From Treponema sp. (GTDB lineage Bacteria; Spirochaetota; Spirochaetia; Treponematales; Breznakiellaceae): a stretch of DNA of 64,000 nt. Location of the stretch: contig JAIROG010000037.1 in assembly GCA_031257675.1 (NCBI GenBank), positions 1 through 64,000 on the forward strand, given 5' to 3'. This document shows, one piece after another, positions 39,716-48,267 of the stretch (positions are counted from its first letter, which is position 1; each line of letters starts with the position of its first letter). Made by a program: the position numbers and the translations under genes. The notes beneath the pieces are model-generated. The model was not told where the DNA came from, searched no databases, and was given only the letters and a program-made list of their open reading frames with translations.

Positions 39716-41722
39716 ATGAAGCGCCGGATCATTCTTATCATTGCAATTCTATCCGCAACCGCCAGTTCCCTCCATGCGCAAGCCGCGCAAAGCGCGCAAG
39801 CTCCCGCAAGCGCGGCCTCATACTACAATCAGGGACGCGCCTTTATGGTGGAGGAAGACTGGTACTCCGCGTCGGAAGCCCTGCTTGAATGTCTGCGCCT
39901 CAGCCCCGCCCATGTGGAAGCCACCGCCGCGCTCGCCGAGTGTTACTACAATCTAGGCGAATTTGACGAAGCCCTCGCATGGGCGCGGAAAGCTCGCGTC
40001 CTTGCAAGGGGAAATATAGCCCTTGCCAACCTTGAAGCCTTTACCCTCATTGCGCTGGGGCGGCTTGACGCGGCTTCCCAAGTGATCGCCGAGTCGCTTT
40101 CCCGCGAACCCTACAACAAAGAAGCCTTGTTTGCCGCTTCGGAGCTTGACATCGCCCGCGGACATGCAGGGGACGCGGTTCGCCGCTATCAGGAAGCCGT
40201 CCGGCGTTATCCGGACGACAGACGCCTCCTCGTTTCCCTCGCGCTTGTGCAAGGCTCTCTCGGCAACACGGAGCAGGCGAAATCCTACATAGAACGCGCC
40301 ATGCTTCAGCACCCGGACGACTACCGTGTCTACTACTACGCGGCTTACCTGGACGCGGAAGCGGGCAGAATTAATTCCGCAATAACGTATGCGGAAAAAG
40401 CGCTCTTCTATAAACCAGGGTTTGATCCGGCGCGTTCCCTTCTTGCGAATCTCCGTTACAGAACAGGCAAATATGAAGAGGCGGCGCGTCTTGCTGATGA
40501 GGCAGTCGCGTTCAACCAAAAGAATTTGAACGCGTGGTACCTCAAGGGCATGTCGTACGCCCAGCTTGGACGCAAGGGCGACGCCAGAAACATTTTTATA
40601 AACGCTCTTGCCATTGACCAAGGCGATGAATTTATCCGCATTGCGCTGGAAGAGCGGCTTATCGCCGACACCAACCTCGAAGACCCGGCGCGCATTCGCT
40701 GGGCGGACTACCACTTCAACCGCGCTCGTAATTATAAAGCCGCCAATCTGTCGGATCAGGCGCTTTTTGAATACCGCCGGGGACTCCGCATTAATCCTTA
40801 CGCGCCTGCCAGAAAGGAATACGCCGAAATTCTCAGGCTGCAAGGCTACCCGACGCGTTATGTTGATGAGTTGCGCTTCATGCGGCAACTCGGCGTTGCG
40901 GACAAAACCGTGGAGGACGCGGTGGAAGCCTATGACGCTCTCCTGGCCGAAGCGCTTTACCGGCAATGGGGCGTTGATCCCGTGTCAAGCGTGGGATGCC
41001 ATTGGAATGTAGCGATATTCTCGGTTGTTTCCCAGTCGAGCTTTTATCACGCGGACGCCGGCGCCCTCACCGCTTCCTATATAAAAGATTTTATGATCCA
41101 CGATAGAAACATCATCCCCATGAACATCGAATTGAGGCAACCCTCTTTTTCCTCAGCTTTCAGGGAGGCGCGTTCAGCCGGCGCGGACTACTTTCTCATC
41201 ATATCGGTAAATGAGAATGAGCGGGACATAGCGGTTAAGGGCGAACTCTTTGTAGCCCGCACCGGCTCCCCCGCCAGTGTCTTTTCCTCCTACCGCACCG
41301 GCGCTGACAAACTGCGGAACGCATCCCGCGGAATCACCGAACAATTAAGCGCATCTCTCCCGTTCAGGGGCGTACTGCTCCAGCATAAACAGGGGCAGGG
41401 GCTCATTGACAAAGGAAAAGCGGACGGGGTGATATCCGGATCAACGTACGATGTGGTGAAAAAGGAGCGGCCTGTCATCAAAAATGAAGGCATAGGAATC
41501 CTCTACTCGCCGGAGGATGTGGTCGGCAAGCTGGTCATTACCATTGTTGACGAAGAAGTCGCATCCGGTACGCTTACCCGCATCGGCTTCTTTGACCGGA
41601 TTGCCGATGGAGACGAGGTGTTGTTGTTGCCGGAAGTTCAGGATGCCGCTTCGCCGCCGCGTACGGATCAACAGCCTGCGGCGGATCCGGAATTGCGCGC
41701 TTTGTTAAGAACCTTGCGCTGA
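39716..41722 (+). CDS. Large TPR protein, exported
   Basis: 668 aa; signal peptide and many TPR repeats. Confidence 0.85.
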   Translation: MKRRIILIIAILSATASSLHAQAAQSAQAPASAASYYNQGRAFMVEEDWYSASEALLECLRLSPAHVEATAALAECYYNLGEFDEALAWARKARVLARGNIALANLEAFTLIALGRLDAASQVIAESLSREPYNKEALFAASELDIARGHAGDAVRRYQEAVRRYPDDRRLLVSLALVQGSLGNTEQAKSYIERAMLQHPDDYRVYYYAAYLDAEAGRINSAITYAEKALFYKPGFDPARSLLANLRYRTGKYEEAARLADEAVAFNQKNLNAWYLKGMSYAQLGRKGDARNIFINALAIDQGDEFIRIALEERLIADTNLEDPARIRWADYHFNRARNYKAANLSDQALFEYRRGLRINPYAPARKEYAEILRLQGYPTRYVDELRFMRQLGVADKTVEDAVEAYDALLAEALYRQWGVDPVSSVGCHWNVAIFSVVSQSSFYHADAGALTASYIKDFMIHDRNIIPMNIELRQPSFSSAFREARSAGADYFLIISVNENERDIAVKGELFVARTGSPASVFSSYRTGADKLRNASRGITEQLSASLPFRGVLLQHKQGQGLIDKGKADGVISGSTYDVVKKERPVIKNEGIGILYSPEDVVGKLVITIVDEEVASGTLTRIGFFDRIADGDEVLLLPEVQDAASPPRTDQQPAADPELRALLRTLR

Positions 41723-41762
41723 CTCCCCGTCGAAGCGGACGTATGGCTGCGCCGCGTTAGGG

Positions 41763-42779
41763 CTATCGGACAACCGCTTCCCCGTCACCGCCGGATGGCT
41801 GTTCGCCAGCCGCCTCACCGGTTGCGGGTGGCGCCGCAACTTGCGCCGTAACGATAACCATTTGAGGGGCGCTTGCCGTCGCGCTGAGATACACGGGTAC
41901 ATTCACATCAACCGGCAAGGAAAAAGAACCCGCTTCCTGAATTCCCGCGCAATCCACGCTGAATGCGTCAAGCGCCATGTACCGGTCGAGATCGCGTTGC
42001 CTGCCCTCAACAGAGAGGCTTCCATTCTCAATGTTCAAAATCGCCGTCCAGCGGGTGGAATCCAGATTTTTCAGGGTAATGGGAATGTTTTCGTAGGTTT
42101 TCTGTGAAAGGATCTCCTGCACAACGCCTTTGAATTCCACTGTCGCGCCGCCCCGTAGTATAGCAAGCGGTTCATGATTCAGAATGTTCACCACAACGGA
42201 AAAGTCCGAATCATGATCGCCAAGCTCTACGTCTTCGGTGAAAAGCTCTGAAATATTTGCGATCACATCCGCTGGACCATCAATAACGGCTTGTTCCGGC
42301 GAAAGACTCCAGTCGGCGAGGTGGTAGCCGTTGCGCAGGCTGCCCCTGACATTTGTTTTAAGCGGCACAGTTTTGCTCGCCTTATGATCTATGGTCAACG
42401 ATATTTCTCCGGGCTCAACCTTTATTTCAAGAGGCTCAACGCCTAATGCGGTTCCTTTTTTCCGTATCTGTACCGGCGCGTGGTATGTGCCTTTGGTTTT
42501 CCCTTTAAGATCAATATAAGCGATAATGTCATCTTCCAGAATAGGGTAGACGCTGTTCGCTTCTCCACGCAGTCCCACACGGATCGTCTGGTCATACGGG
42601 CTGGAAGGCGTATAGCTTCCGTCAATTTCCAGACGCAATGGCGCCGAAAAAAAACGCTCCTCCATAGAAGACGCCTTGTGAAACGCAAACAACAGGATCG
42701 CCAGAACAACGGAAATCACCTTTGCCGTCCAGTTTTCGGCGATTTTCAAGAGCATTTTTCTATAGTCCAATGTTTTCAT
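41763..42779 (-). CDS. YbbR/CdaR-like protein
   Basis: N-terminal TM (KVISVVLAILLFAFHK), YbbR-type beta repeats; directly downstream of cdaA. Confidence 0.85.
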   Translation of the reverse strand: MKTLDYRKMLLKIAENWTAKVISVVLAILLFAFHKASSMEERFFSAPLRLEIDGSYTPSSPYDQTIRVGLRGEANSVYPILEDDIIAYIDLKGKTKGTYHAPVQIRKKGTALGVEPLEIKVEPGEISLTIDHKASKTVPLKTNVRGSLRNGYHLADWSLSPEQAVIDGPADVIANISELFTEDVELGDHDSDFSVVVNILNHEPLAILRGGATVEFKGVVQEILSQKTYENIPITLKNLDSTRWTAILNIENGSLSVEGRQRDLDRYMALDAFSVDCAGIQEAGSFSLPVDVNVPVYLSATASAPQMVIVTAQVAAPPATGEAAGEQPSGGDGEAVVR

Positions 42780-42780
42780 A

Positions 42781-43665
42781 TCAGAAGCCTCTCTTATTTC
42801 TTGAATGGGCGGCTTCCGCATTAACGCTGTCAAACGAGCCGTTTGCAAACGAGTTTGTATCGCCGGCATCCACGCTTGTTTCTTCAACACCGGCGCTGCG
42901 TTTCCCATGCTCAAGCAGGTCCCGCAGTTTTCGGGAGGACTCTATGGGCGAAAGATCGTAGTACAATTTTCCGTCAAAAGCGAGGCTGATAGACCCGGTT
43001 TCTTCGGAAACAATCAGAATCACCGCGTCCGATTGCTCGGACATGCCCAAAGACGCTCTATGGCGGGTGCCGAAACTCTTTTTAATGTCCTGTTGCTCGG
43101 ACAGGGGAAGAAAGCATCCGGCCGCCGCGATCCGCTCATTTTGAATGATCATCGCCCCATCATGAAGGGGGCCGTCAAACTCAAAAATGGCGACGATGAG
43201 GCTTGAAGAAATTTCCGCGTTGAGCTTTGTTCCCGTATCAATGATATTCTTGATGTTGATTTTTCGGGGAAATACGACAAGCACACCGCGCCGTTTTTGG
43301 GAAAGAATTTCCACAGCCGTGATGACGGCTTCCAAATGACCCGGATTCGGCTTCGCGTTTGGTCTGAAAAACTCGCTTTGCCCAAGCCGGAGGATAATTT
43401 TGCGCAATTCAGGTTGAAACACAATGGCGACCGCGATAAGCAGTCCAGGAGCGAGCGCCTTGAGTATCCACAGCAACGTGGTGAGTTTCAGCAAGGTCGC
43501 AAGTCCATACACCAAGGCGAGGAACCCCGCGCCCTTTATCATCTGTACGGCTTGCGTTTTCACCAAAAGACCATACGTCATGTACAGAAGCAACGCGAGG
43601 ATCGTTATATCCAGCGCCGGACGTATCACGTCATATATTGCCGAGAGTTTCTGCAACCACTCCAT
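42781..43665 (-). CDS. cdaA: Diadenylate cyclase
   Basis: FEFDGPLHDGAMIIQNERIAAAGCFLPLS and GTRHRASLGMSEQSDAVILIVSEETGSIS DAC-domain motifs. Confidence 0.95.
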   Translation of the reverse strand: MEWLQKLSAIYDVIRPALDITILALLLYMTYGLLVKTQAVQMIKGAGFLALVYGLATLLKLTTLLWILKALAPGLLIAVAIVFQPELRKIILRLGQSEFFRPNAKPNPGHLEAVITAVEILSQKRRGVLVVFPRKINIKNIIDTGTKLNAEISSSLIVAIFEFDGPLHDGAMIIQNERIAAAGCFLPLSEQQDIKKSFGTRHRASLGMSEQSDAVILIVSEETGSISLAFDGKLYYDLSPIESSRKLRDLLEHGKRSAGVEETSVDAGDTNSFANGSFDSVNAEAAHSRNKRGF

Positions 43666-44467
43666 TCAACACCTTTACCATGTCAACCGATTCTTTAACA
43701 TCGTGTACCCTGATAATATCCGCGCCGGCAATAATGGCGGCGGCGTTAGCCGCAAGGGAGCCGGCGAGCCTATGCGCCACGCCCCTGCCAGTCAGTTCTC
43801 CAATGAAGGTCTTCCGCGAAAGCCCCGCCAGCACAGGATAGCCTAAAGCGCAGATTGTTGCAAGGCGCCTGATGAGCGCCGTGTTGTCTTCCAGACGCTT
43901 TCCAAACCCAATGCCCGGATCCAGTATGATGTTCTCCCGCGCAACGCCCGCGTCCAACGCCCTCTGCGCCGCGTCTTGCAAGTAAGCGGCGACTTCCGCC
44001 ACAACGTCTTGATAGAACGGTTCCTTTTGCATTGTTTCAGGCGCGCCTTTCTTGTGCATAAGCGCGACTTTGGCGCCATGCGCCGCGCAGACCTTTCCCA
44101 TGTTGGGATCGTCTTCCAGCGCGGAAATATCGTTGATGATGTTCGCCCCGGCTTCCAACGCGGCGTCCGCAATCGCAGCTTTCCGCGTGTCCACCGATAT
44201 GGGTACAGTAGACTGGCGCCTGACGCCCCGAATGACCGGCAGCACCCGCCTGCCCTCCTCTTCCTCGTCTATGTACGCCGCGCCGGGTCTTGTCGATTCC
44301 CCTCCGATGTCGATAATATCCGCGCCGTCTTTCACGGCAAGCAACGCCTTTTCCACCGCCGTATCCGCGTCAGCCGCCCTGCTTTGCGGAAAAAAGGAGT
44401 CGTTGTTGCAGTTGACTATCGCCATGACAAGAACGCGGCGGGCAGTTTTATTGGTAGTAGTGATCAT
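43631..44467 (-). CDS. folP: Dihydropteroate synthase
   Basis: DGADIIDIGGESTRPGA, DPGIGFGKRLEDN; overlaps cdaA start. Confidence 0.95.
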   Translation of the reverse strand: MITTTNKTARRVLVMAIVNCNNDSFFPQSRAADADTAVEKALLAVKDGADIIDIGGESTRPGAAYIDEEEEGRRVLPVIRGVRRQSTVPISVDTRKAAIADAALEAGANIINDISALEDDPNMGKVCAAHGAKVALMHKKGAPETMQKEPFYQDVVAEVAAYLQDAAQRALDAGVARENIILDPGIGFGKRLEDNTALIRRLATICALGYPVLAGLSRKTFIGELTGRGVAHRLAGSLAANAAAIIAGADIIRVHDVKESVDMVKVLNGVVAETLGNI

Positions 44468-44545
44468 AACTCTTAAGTTGAGAGTATAAAACGGGAACGG
44501 AATAGCGTCAAGGGTTGGCGCAGGAATGAAAGCGGCGGAGCGCAA

Positions 44546-44575
44546 ACAAAAAACCCGCCGCTTTCATGCGGCGGG
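44546..44575 (-). terminator. Rho-independent terminator after the solute-binding protein gene
   Basis: CCCGCCGC-TTTCAT-GCGGCGGG stem followed on - strand by TTTTTTG. Confidence 0.85.
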
Positions 44576-44604
44576 CGATAATGCTCAATGCGCCGGATTA
44601 TGGC

Positions 44605-46005
44605 TTACATTTCCGCATTGGCGTCTTCAACAATAGCTTGCCATGACGGGGTGACTTGTTCAATAAGTTGCGCGGGGTTCTGGGCTACGCCGTCAACCCA
44701 CATATTCCACGCCATTTGACCTCTCGCAGCGTTGGTAAACCCACTCAGCAGGTTTTCATATTTGAAGATGCTGAAATCGGGATCACGAATCATAGCGACC
44801 GTTTCATCAACAGCGCGGGTGTCGCGGTAGATGTTATACTGAGCGGCTTTCCATGCGTTGTCATCATCGTTTCCCGGAGCGGGAGTCTGCCACAATCTAT
44901 AAGCGAACATAATATTGTCAACCTCCTCCGGCGTATAGGTTGAGGGAATTACACATACATTCTCATCTTGGCTGAACAGGTAGTTGGAAAGTTTTGGCCC
45001 CTTGGGAAACAGTACAAATCCCCAGTCATCCGGCATTTCAGCAAGTTGTTGGGCCACGTACTGCTGAGCTATACGCATGGCGATCTTTCCGTCATGGAAC
45101 AGCGGCTCGAAATAGTTCCAGTTCTCGTCAGCGCGTTGGGTTCTGACATAGCCGTCCAAGAACAACTGGCAAGAGAACTGAAGCGCTTCAAGGAATTCGG
45201 GCTTATTGATGGCGAGGACAAATTTACCTGTGGAATCTTTGTCAATGATACGGGCGCCGTTGCTGGCAATAATAAAATCAAGCGCGTCGGTGGATATTGA
45301 CGCGGTGGCATACACATCAACCACGCCGTCGTTGTCAACGTCGCGCTGCACCTTTCCGCAGATTTCGCGGAATTTTTCCCACGTCCATTCTCCTGACTTC
45401 TGCAAATCATAAGGCAGATTTGGGTCCAAACCAGCTTCTTCAAAGAGCCTTTTATTGAAAAACACCCCGCCTCCATGTTGCGATCCGCCATACCCAACGG
45501 TCATGGCATACGTATTTCCATTAAAATTAAAAGCGTCCCTAACAGATCTATTCCATTGTATAGGTTTTTCCTGATTAAAATCGACGCTCGGCACATTCAA
45601 CGGCGCAAGCAATTTCTGACCATACAGCGCCATCGCCCAGTTCGGCTGAAGTTGAATAATCTGCGCGAAAGGCGAACCCGCCATGATGGAAGACGCGCTT
45701 TCTTCCAGCATAAGTTCCCATGTGGCTACATTCGCCTCCCGCATCTTGAAGTTGTACTTTTCCTGAATTTCCTTGCGCCATTCAAGCGTCCTTTCATCGG
45801 CGGGGTTATCCGGTTCGTAGGTGTCCGTATCCCAATCAGCCCACCAATTCCCGTAAATGATTTCCATTCCGCCGAGATCGCGTTCCGCAACTTGCGCAAC
45901 CGGAGCGGTTTCACCGGCAGCCGGTTTCTTCTGACATCCCATACATACTACCGCGATTATAAGAGAGAGTGACACAACACCAATCTGTTTTACTTTTCTT
46001 GACAT
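44605..46005 (-). CDS. Carbohydrate ABC transporter solute-binding lipoprotein
   Basis: Lipobox (IIAVVCMGCQKK), extracellular binding-protein family 1 features. Confidence 0.85.
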   Translation of the reverse strand: MSRKVKQIGVVSLSLIIAVVCMGCQKKPAAGETAPVAQVAERDLGGMEIIYGNWWADWDTDTYEPDNPADERTLEWRKEIQEKYNFKMREANVATWELMLEESASSIMAGSPFAQIIQLQPNWAMALYGQKLLAPLNVPSVDFNQEKPIQWNRSVRDAFNFNGNTYAMTVGYGGSQHGGGVFFNKRLFEEAGLDPNLPYDLQKSGEWTWEKFREICGKVQRDVDNDGVVDVYATASISTDALDFIIASNGARIIDKDSTGKFVLAINKPEFLEALQFSCQLFLDGYVRTQRADENWNYFEPLFHDGKIAMRIAQQYVAQQLAEMPDDWGFVLFPKGPKLSNYLFSQDENVCVIPSTYTPEEVDNIMFAYRLWQTPAPGNDDDNAWKAAQYNIYRDTRAVDETVAMIRDPDFSIFKYENLLSGFTNAARGQMAWNMWVDGVAQNPAQLIEQVTPSWQAIVEDANAEM

Positions 46006-46094
46006 ATCTTTCCTCCTGATCACTTACAATAAAAGTGATTTTATATAAAAAACATCCGGTTTTTTCCCTACGTAATATTTTTTCTTGTATATTT

Positions 46095-46145
46095 GAGCGT
46101 GTTCCAAAATCAGCCCGGCCATAGCTCTCGTTCTGGAACACGCTC
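46095..46145. repeat. Palindromic element GAGCGTGTTCCA...TGGAACACGCTC
   Basis: 12-bp inverted arms; related to copies at 7769, 9231 and 23752. Confidence 0.75.
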
Positions 46146-46159
46146 ATTAAATAAAGAAT

Positions 46160-46179
46160 CCCCGCGGCAAGCCGCGGGG
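46160..46179. repeat. Perfect hairpin CCCCGCGGC-AA-GCCGCGGGG
   Basis: 9-bp perfect inverted repeat, followed by AAGATTTC-tcctt-GAAATCTT (46185-46205). Confidence 0.9.
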
Positions 46180-46254
46180 CGTTGAAGATTTCTCCTTGAA
46201 ATCTTTGCGTATGCGGGGGAACAAATCCCCCCACCCCAGTTTTTCCGCCCCAAT

Positions 46255-46268
46255 GGGGGGGGGGGGGG
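46255..46268 (+). repeat. Homopolymer G14 tract
   Basis: 14 consecutive G on + strand, intergenic between permease and solute-binding protein genes. Confidence 0.9.
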
Positions 46269-46328
46269 ATTAAACTCTTTCTTTATATTTACATGCAAGA
46301 GAGTTCAGTGAAATTTCTTGCATACAGG

Positions 46329-47351
46329 CTACATGCCGGCAATGCCCGTCCGGCTCAAACTCTGAACAAACGCTTTTTGGGCAAGAAGGTACAGGATGAT
46401 AAGCGGTATAAGGGTCATCAACATGCTGGTGGCTATGATCGCCTGCATATAGCCAACCGGCGGCAACGCGCCGCTTGCGTAACCAACGCTTAACTCCCAC
46501 CATTCACGCAGACGGTCGGAAACCGCGCCGAGTTGGGCGGCAAGCACCCTATACGTCGTCAGGAAGAGGCTGGAGTAAAAGGAGTCCGTCCATTGCCATA
46601 CAAAAGAGAACAAGAAGCATGACGTAACCATAGGCGCGGCGTCGGGGAGAATAATCTCGCCAAATGTCTTGAGTTTGTTGCAACCATCTATGCACGCGGC
46701 TTCTTCAAGCTCTTTCGGCATATTGCGGAAGAACTGTCTGAGCATAAAGATATACAAACCGCTCTTCAAGCCCATTCCCGTACTCGACAGCAACAAGTAT
46801 CCCGCCACGCTGTCCAACATGTTGATCGGTTTGCCGGTCAAGCCGCGAATAAGTCCGAATATGTCGAAAAACCGGAAATTCAGGTACAGCGGCGCCATTA
46901 TTGTCTGCGGCGGAACCACAATGATAAGCATGACGCAGGCGAACCAGAAATTTTTCAGGGGGAATTTGAAACGCGCAAATCCATAGCCGGCGAGCGTACA
47001 TGCGGCGATTTGCAATGTCGCGCTGATGACAACCAGCAGAAGCGTCCTGAGAAGCGAAGGGAGGAAACTCATCAATTGGCCCGCCAAGACGAAATTCTCC
47101 AGCGTGAAGCGCCGCGGTATGCTTATTACGGTCGGATCGTAGAGGTCATCCCTCTCCATAAAGGAGATGCTCAATTTGTCCAGCAACGGCTGTAGGATAA
47201 GAAAACACAGCCCGAACAGCAACAGAGCGCGGCATACTTTGAATAAAATGTCTCCTGTCGTCTTTTTAAGAAGGACTCCCTTTGAAGCGCGGTTCTGCTC
47301 CAAAAACCGCTTGATTTTTTCCAATATGTCCATAGTGGATATCTTACTCAT
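46329..47351 (-). CDS. Carbohydrate ABC transporter permease (MalG-like)
   Basis: EEAACIDGCNKLKTFGEIILPDAAPMV EAA-loop; multiple TM. Confidence 0.9.
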   Translation of the reverse strand: MSKISTMDILEKIKRFLEQNRASKGVLLKKTTGDILFKVCRALLLFGLCFLILQPLLDKLSISFMERDDLYDPTVISIPRRFTLENFVLAGQLMSFLPSLLRTLLLVVISATLQIAACTLAGYGFARFKFPLKNFWFACVMLIIVVPPQTIMAPLYLNFRFFDIFGLIRGLTGKPINMLDSVAGYLLLSSTGMGLKSGLYIFMLRQFFRNMPKELEEAACIDGCNKLKTFGEIILPDAAPMVTSCFLFSFVWQWTDSFYSSLFLTTYRVLAAQLGAVSDRLREWWELSVGYASGALPPVGYMQAIIATSMLMTLIPLIILYLLAQKAFVQSLSRTGIAGM

Positions 47352-48267
47352 AGTAGTACACCTTCTTTGAAATAATAAACGCCACGATGCCGAGAATGAC
47401 GGCGACAGCCAGAAAGTACACCCACGCCATCGCCGTCGCAAAGCCATATTCCAGACGCTGCATAAGTGTCGTACGTATTTTTGTCATCACCGTGTTATCG
47501 GTTCTTATGAAATAGTCAACCACGCTATAGATGACATTGACCAGTATCAACGGGCTTACCATGGGAAAAGTCACCTTCCAGAAACTTTCCCATTTAGTCG
47601 CGCCTTCAATATCCGCCGCTTCATACACGCTTGGCGAAATTGACTGCAACGCCGACAGGAAGATGATGATCTGTATGCCGGACGCCATCGCAATATCGTA
47701 CACCTGATTGACGACCGCAAAAATATAACCCATAAAATCGGCCACCGCGTTATCCCCCGATCCTTCGGAAACGACAAGAATATCCTCCAGTACGCCGGTG
47801 ACAGACGCCTTCATCGTGTTGCTGCTCCGTATCATTTCAGCCATGCCGTTTAAGAGCGTATTGTTCGTCTCAAGTCCAATCATAACGCCCGATGACAAAA
47901 TAACCGGCAGGAAGAACACCGCGCGCACAACCCCCCTCGCCTTAAACTCCTGATTCAGAATCAGCGCCACAAAAAGGCTGAAAATGAGTTCCGCCGGCAC
48001 AATCAACACCATGCGCCCCAATTCTTCGACCAACATCCGGTTGAATTCCGCGTCAATAAAGAAGACCTTGTTCAGGTTTGTCAAGCCTATAAAGGTCATG
48101 GAAAACCCTTGCTTCGCCGTATCGATTCTGACATCGCTGAATATCATCCTCAGCGACTCTATAATAGGAAACACTATAAACGCCACAAATCCAATAATAA
48201 ACGGCGATATGAAAAGATAGCCCGCTATGGCGTTTTTGTCTTCAAGCGTCAGATTATTTTCTTTCAT
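47344..48267 (-). CDS. Sugar ABC transporter permease (MalF-like)
   Basis: YEAADIEGATKWESFWKVTFPMVSPLILVN EAA-loop. Confidence 0.9.
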   Translation of the reverse strand: MKENNLTLEDKNAIAGYLFISPFIIGFVAFIVFPIIESLRMIFSDVRIDTAKQGFSMTFIGLTNLNKVFFIDAEFNRMLVEELGRMVLIVPAELIFSLFVALILNQEFKARGVVRAVFFLPVILSSGVMIGLETNNTLLNGMAEMIRSSNTMKASVTGVLEDILVVSEGSGDNAVADFMGYIFAVVNQVYDIAMASGIQIIIFLSALQSISPSVYEAADIEGATKWESFWKVTFPMVSPLILVNVIYSVVDYFIRTDNTVMTKIRTTLMQRLEYGFATAMAWVYFLAVAVILGIVAFIISKKVYYYE

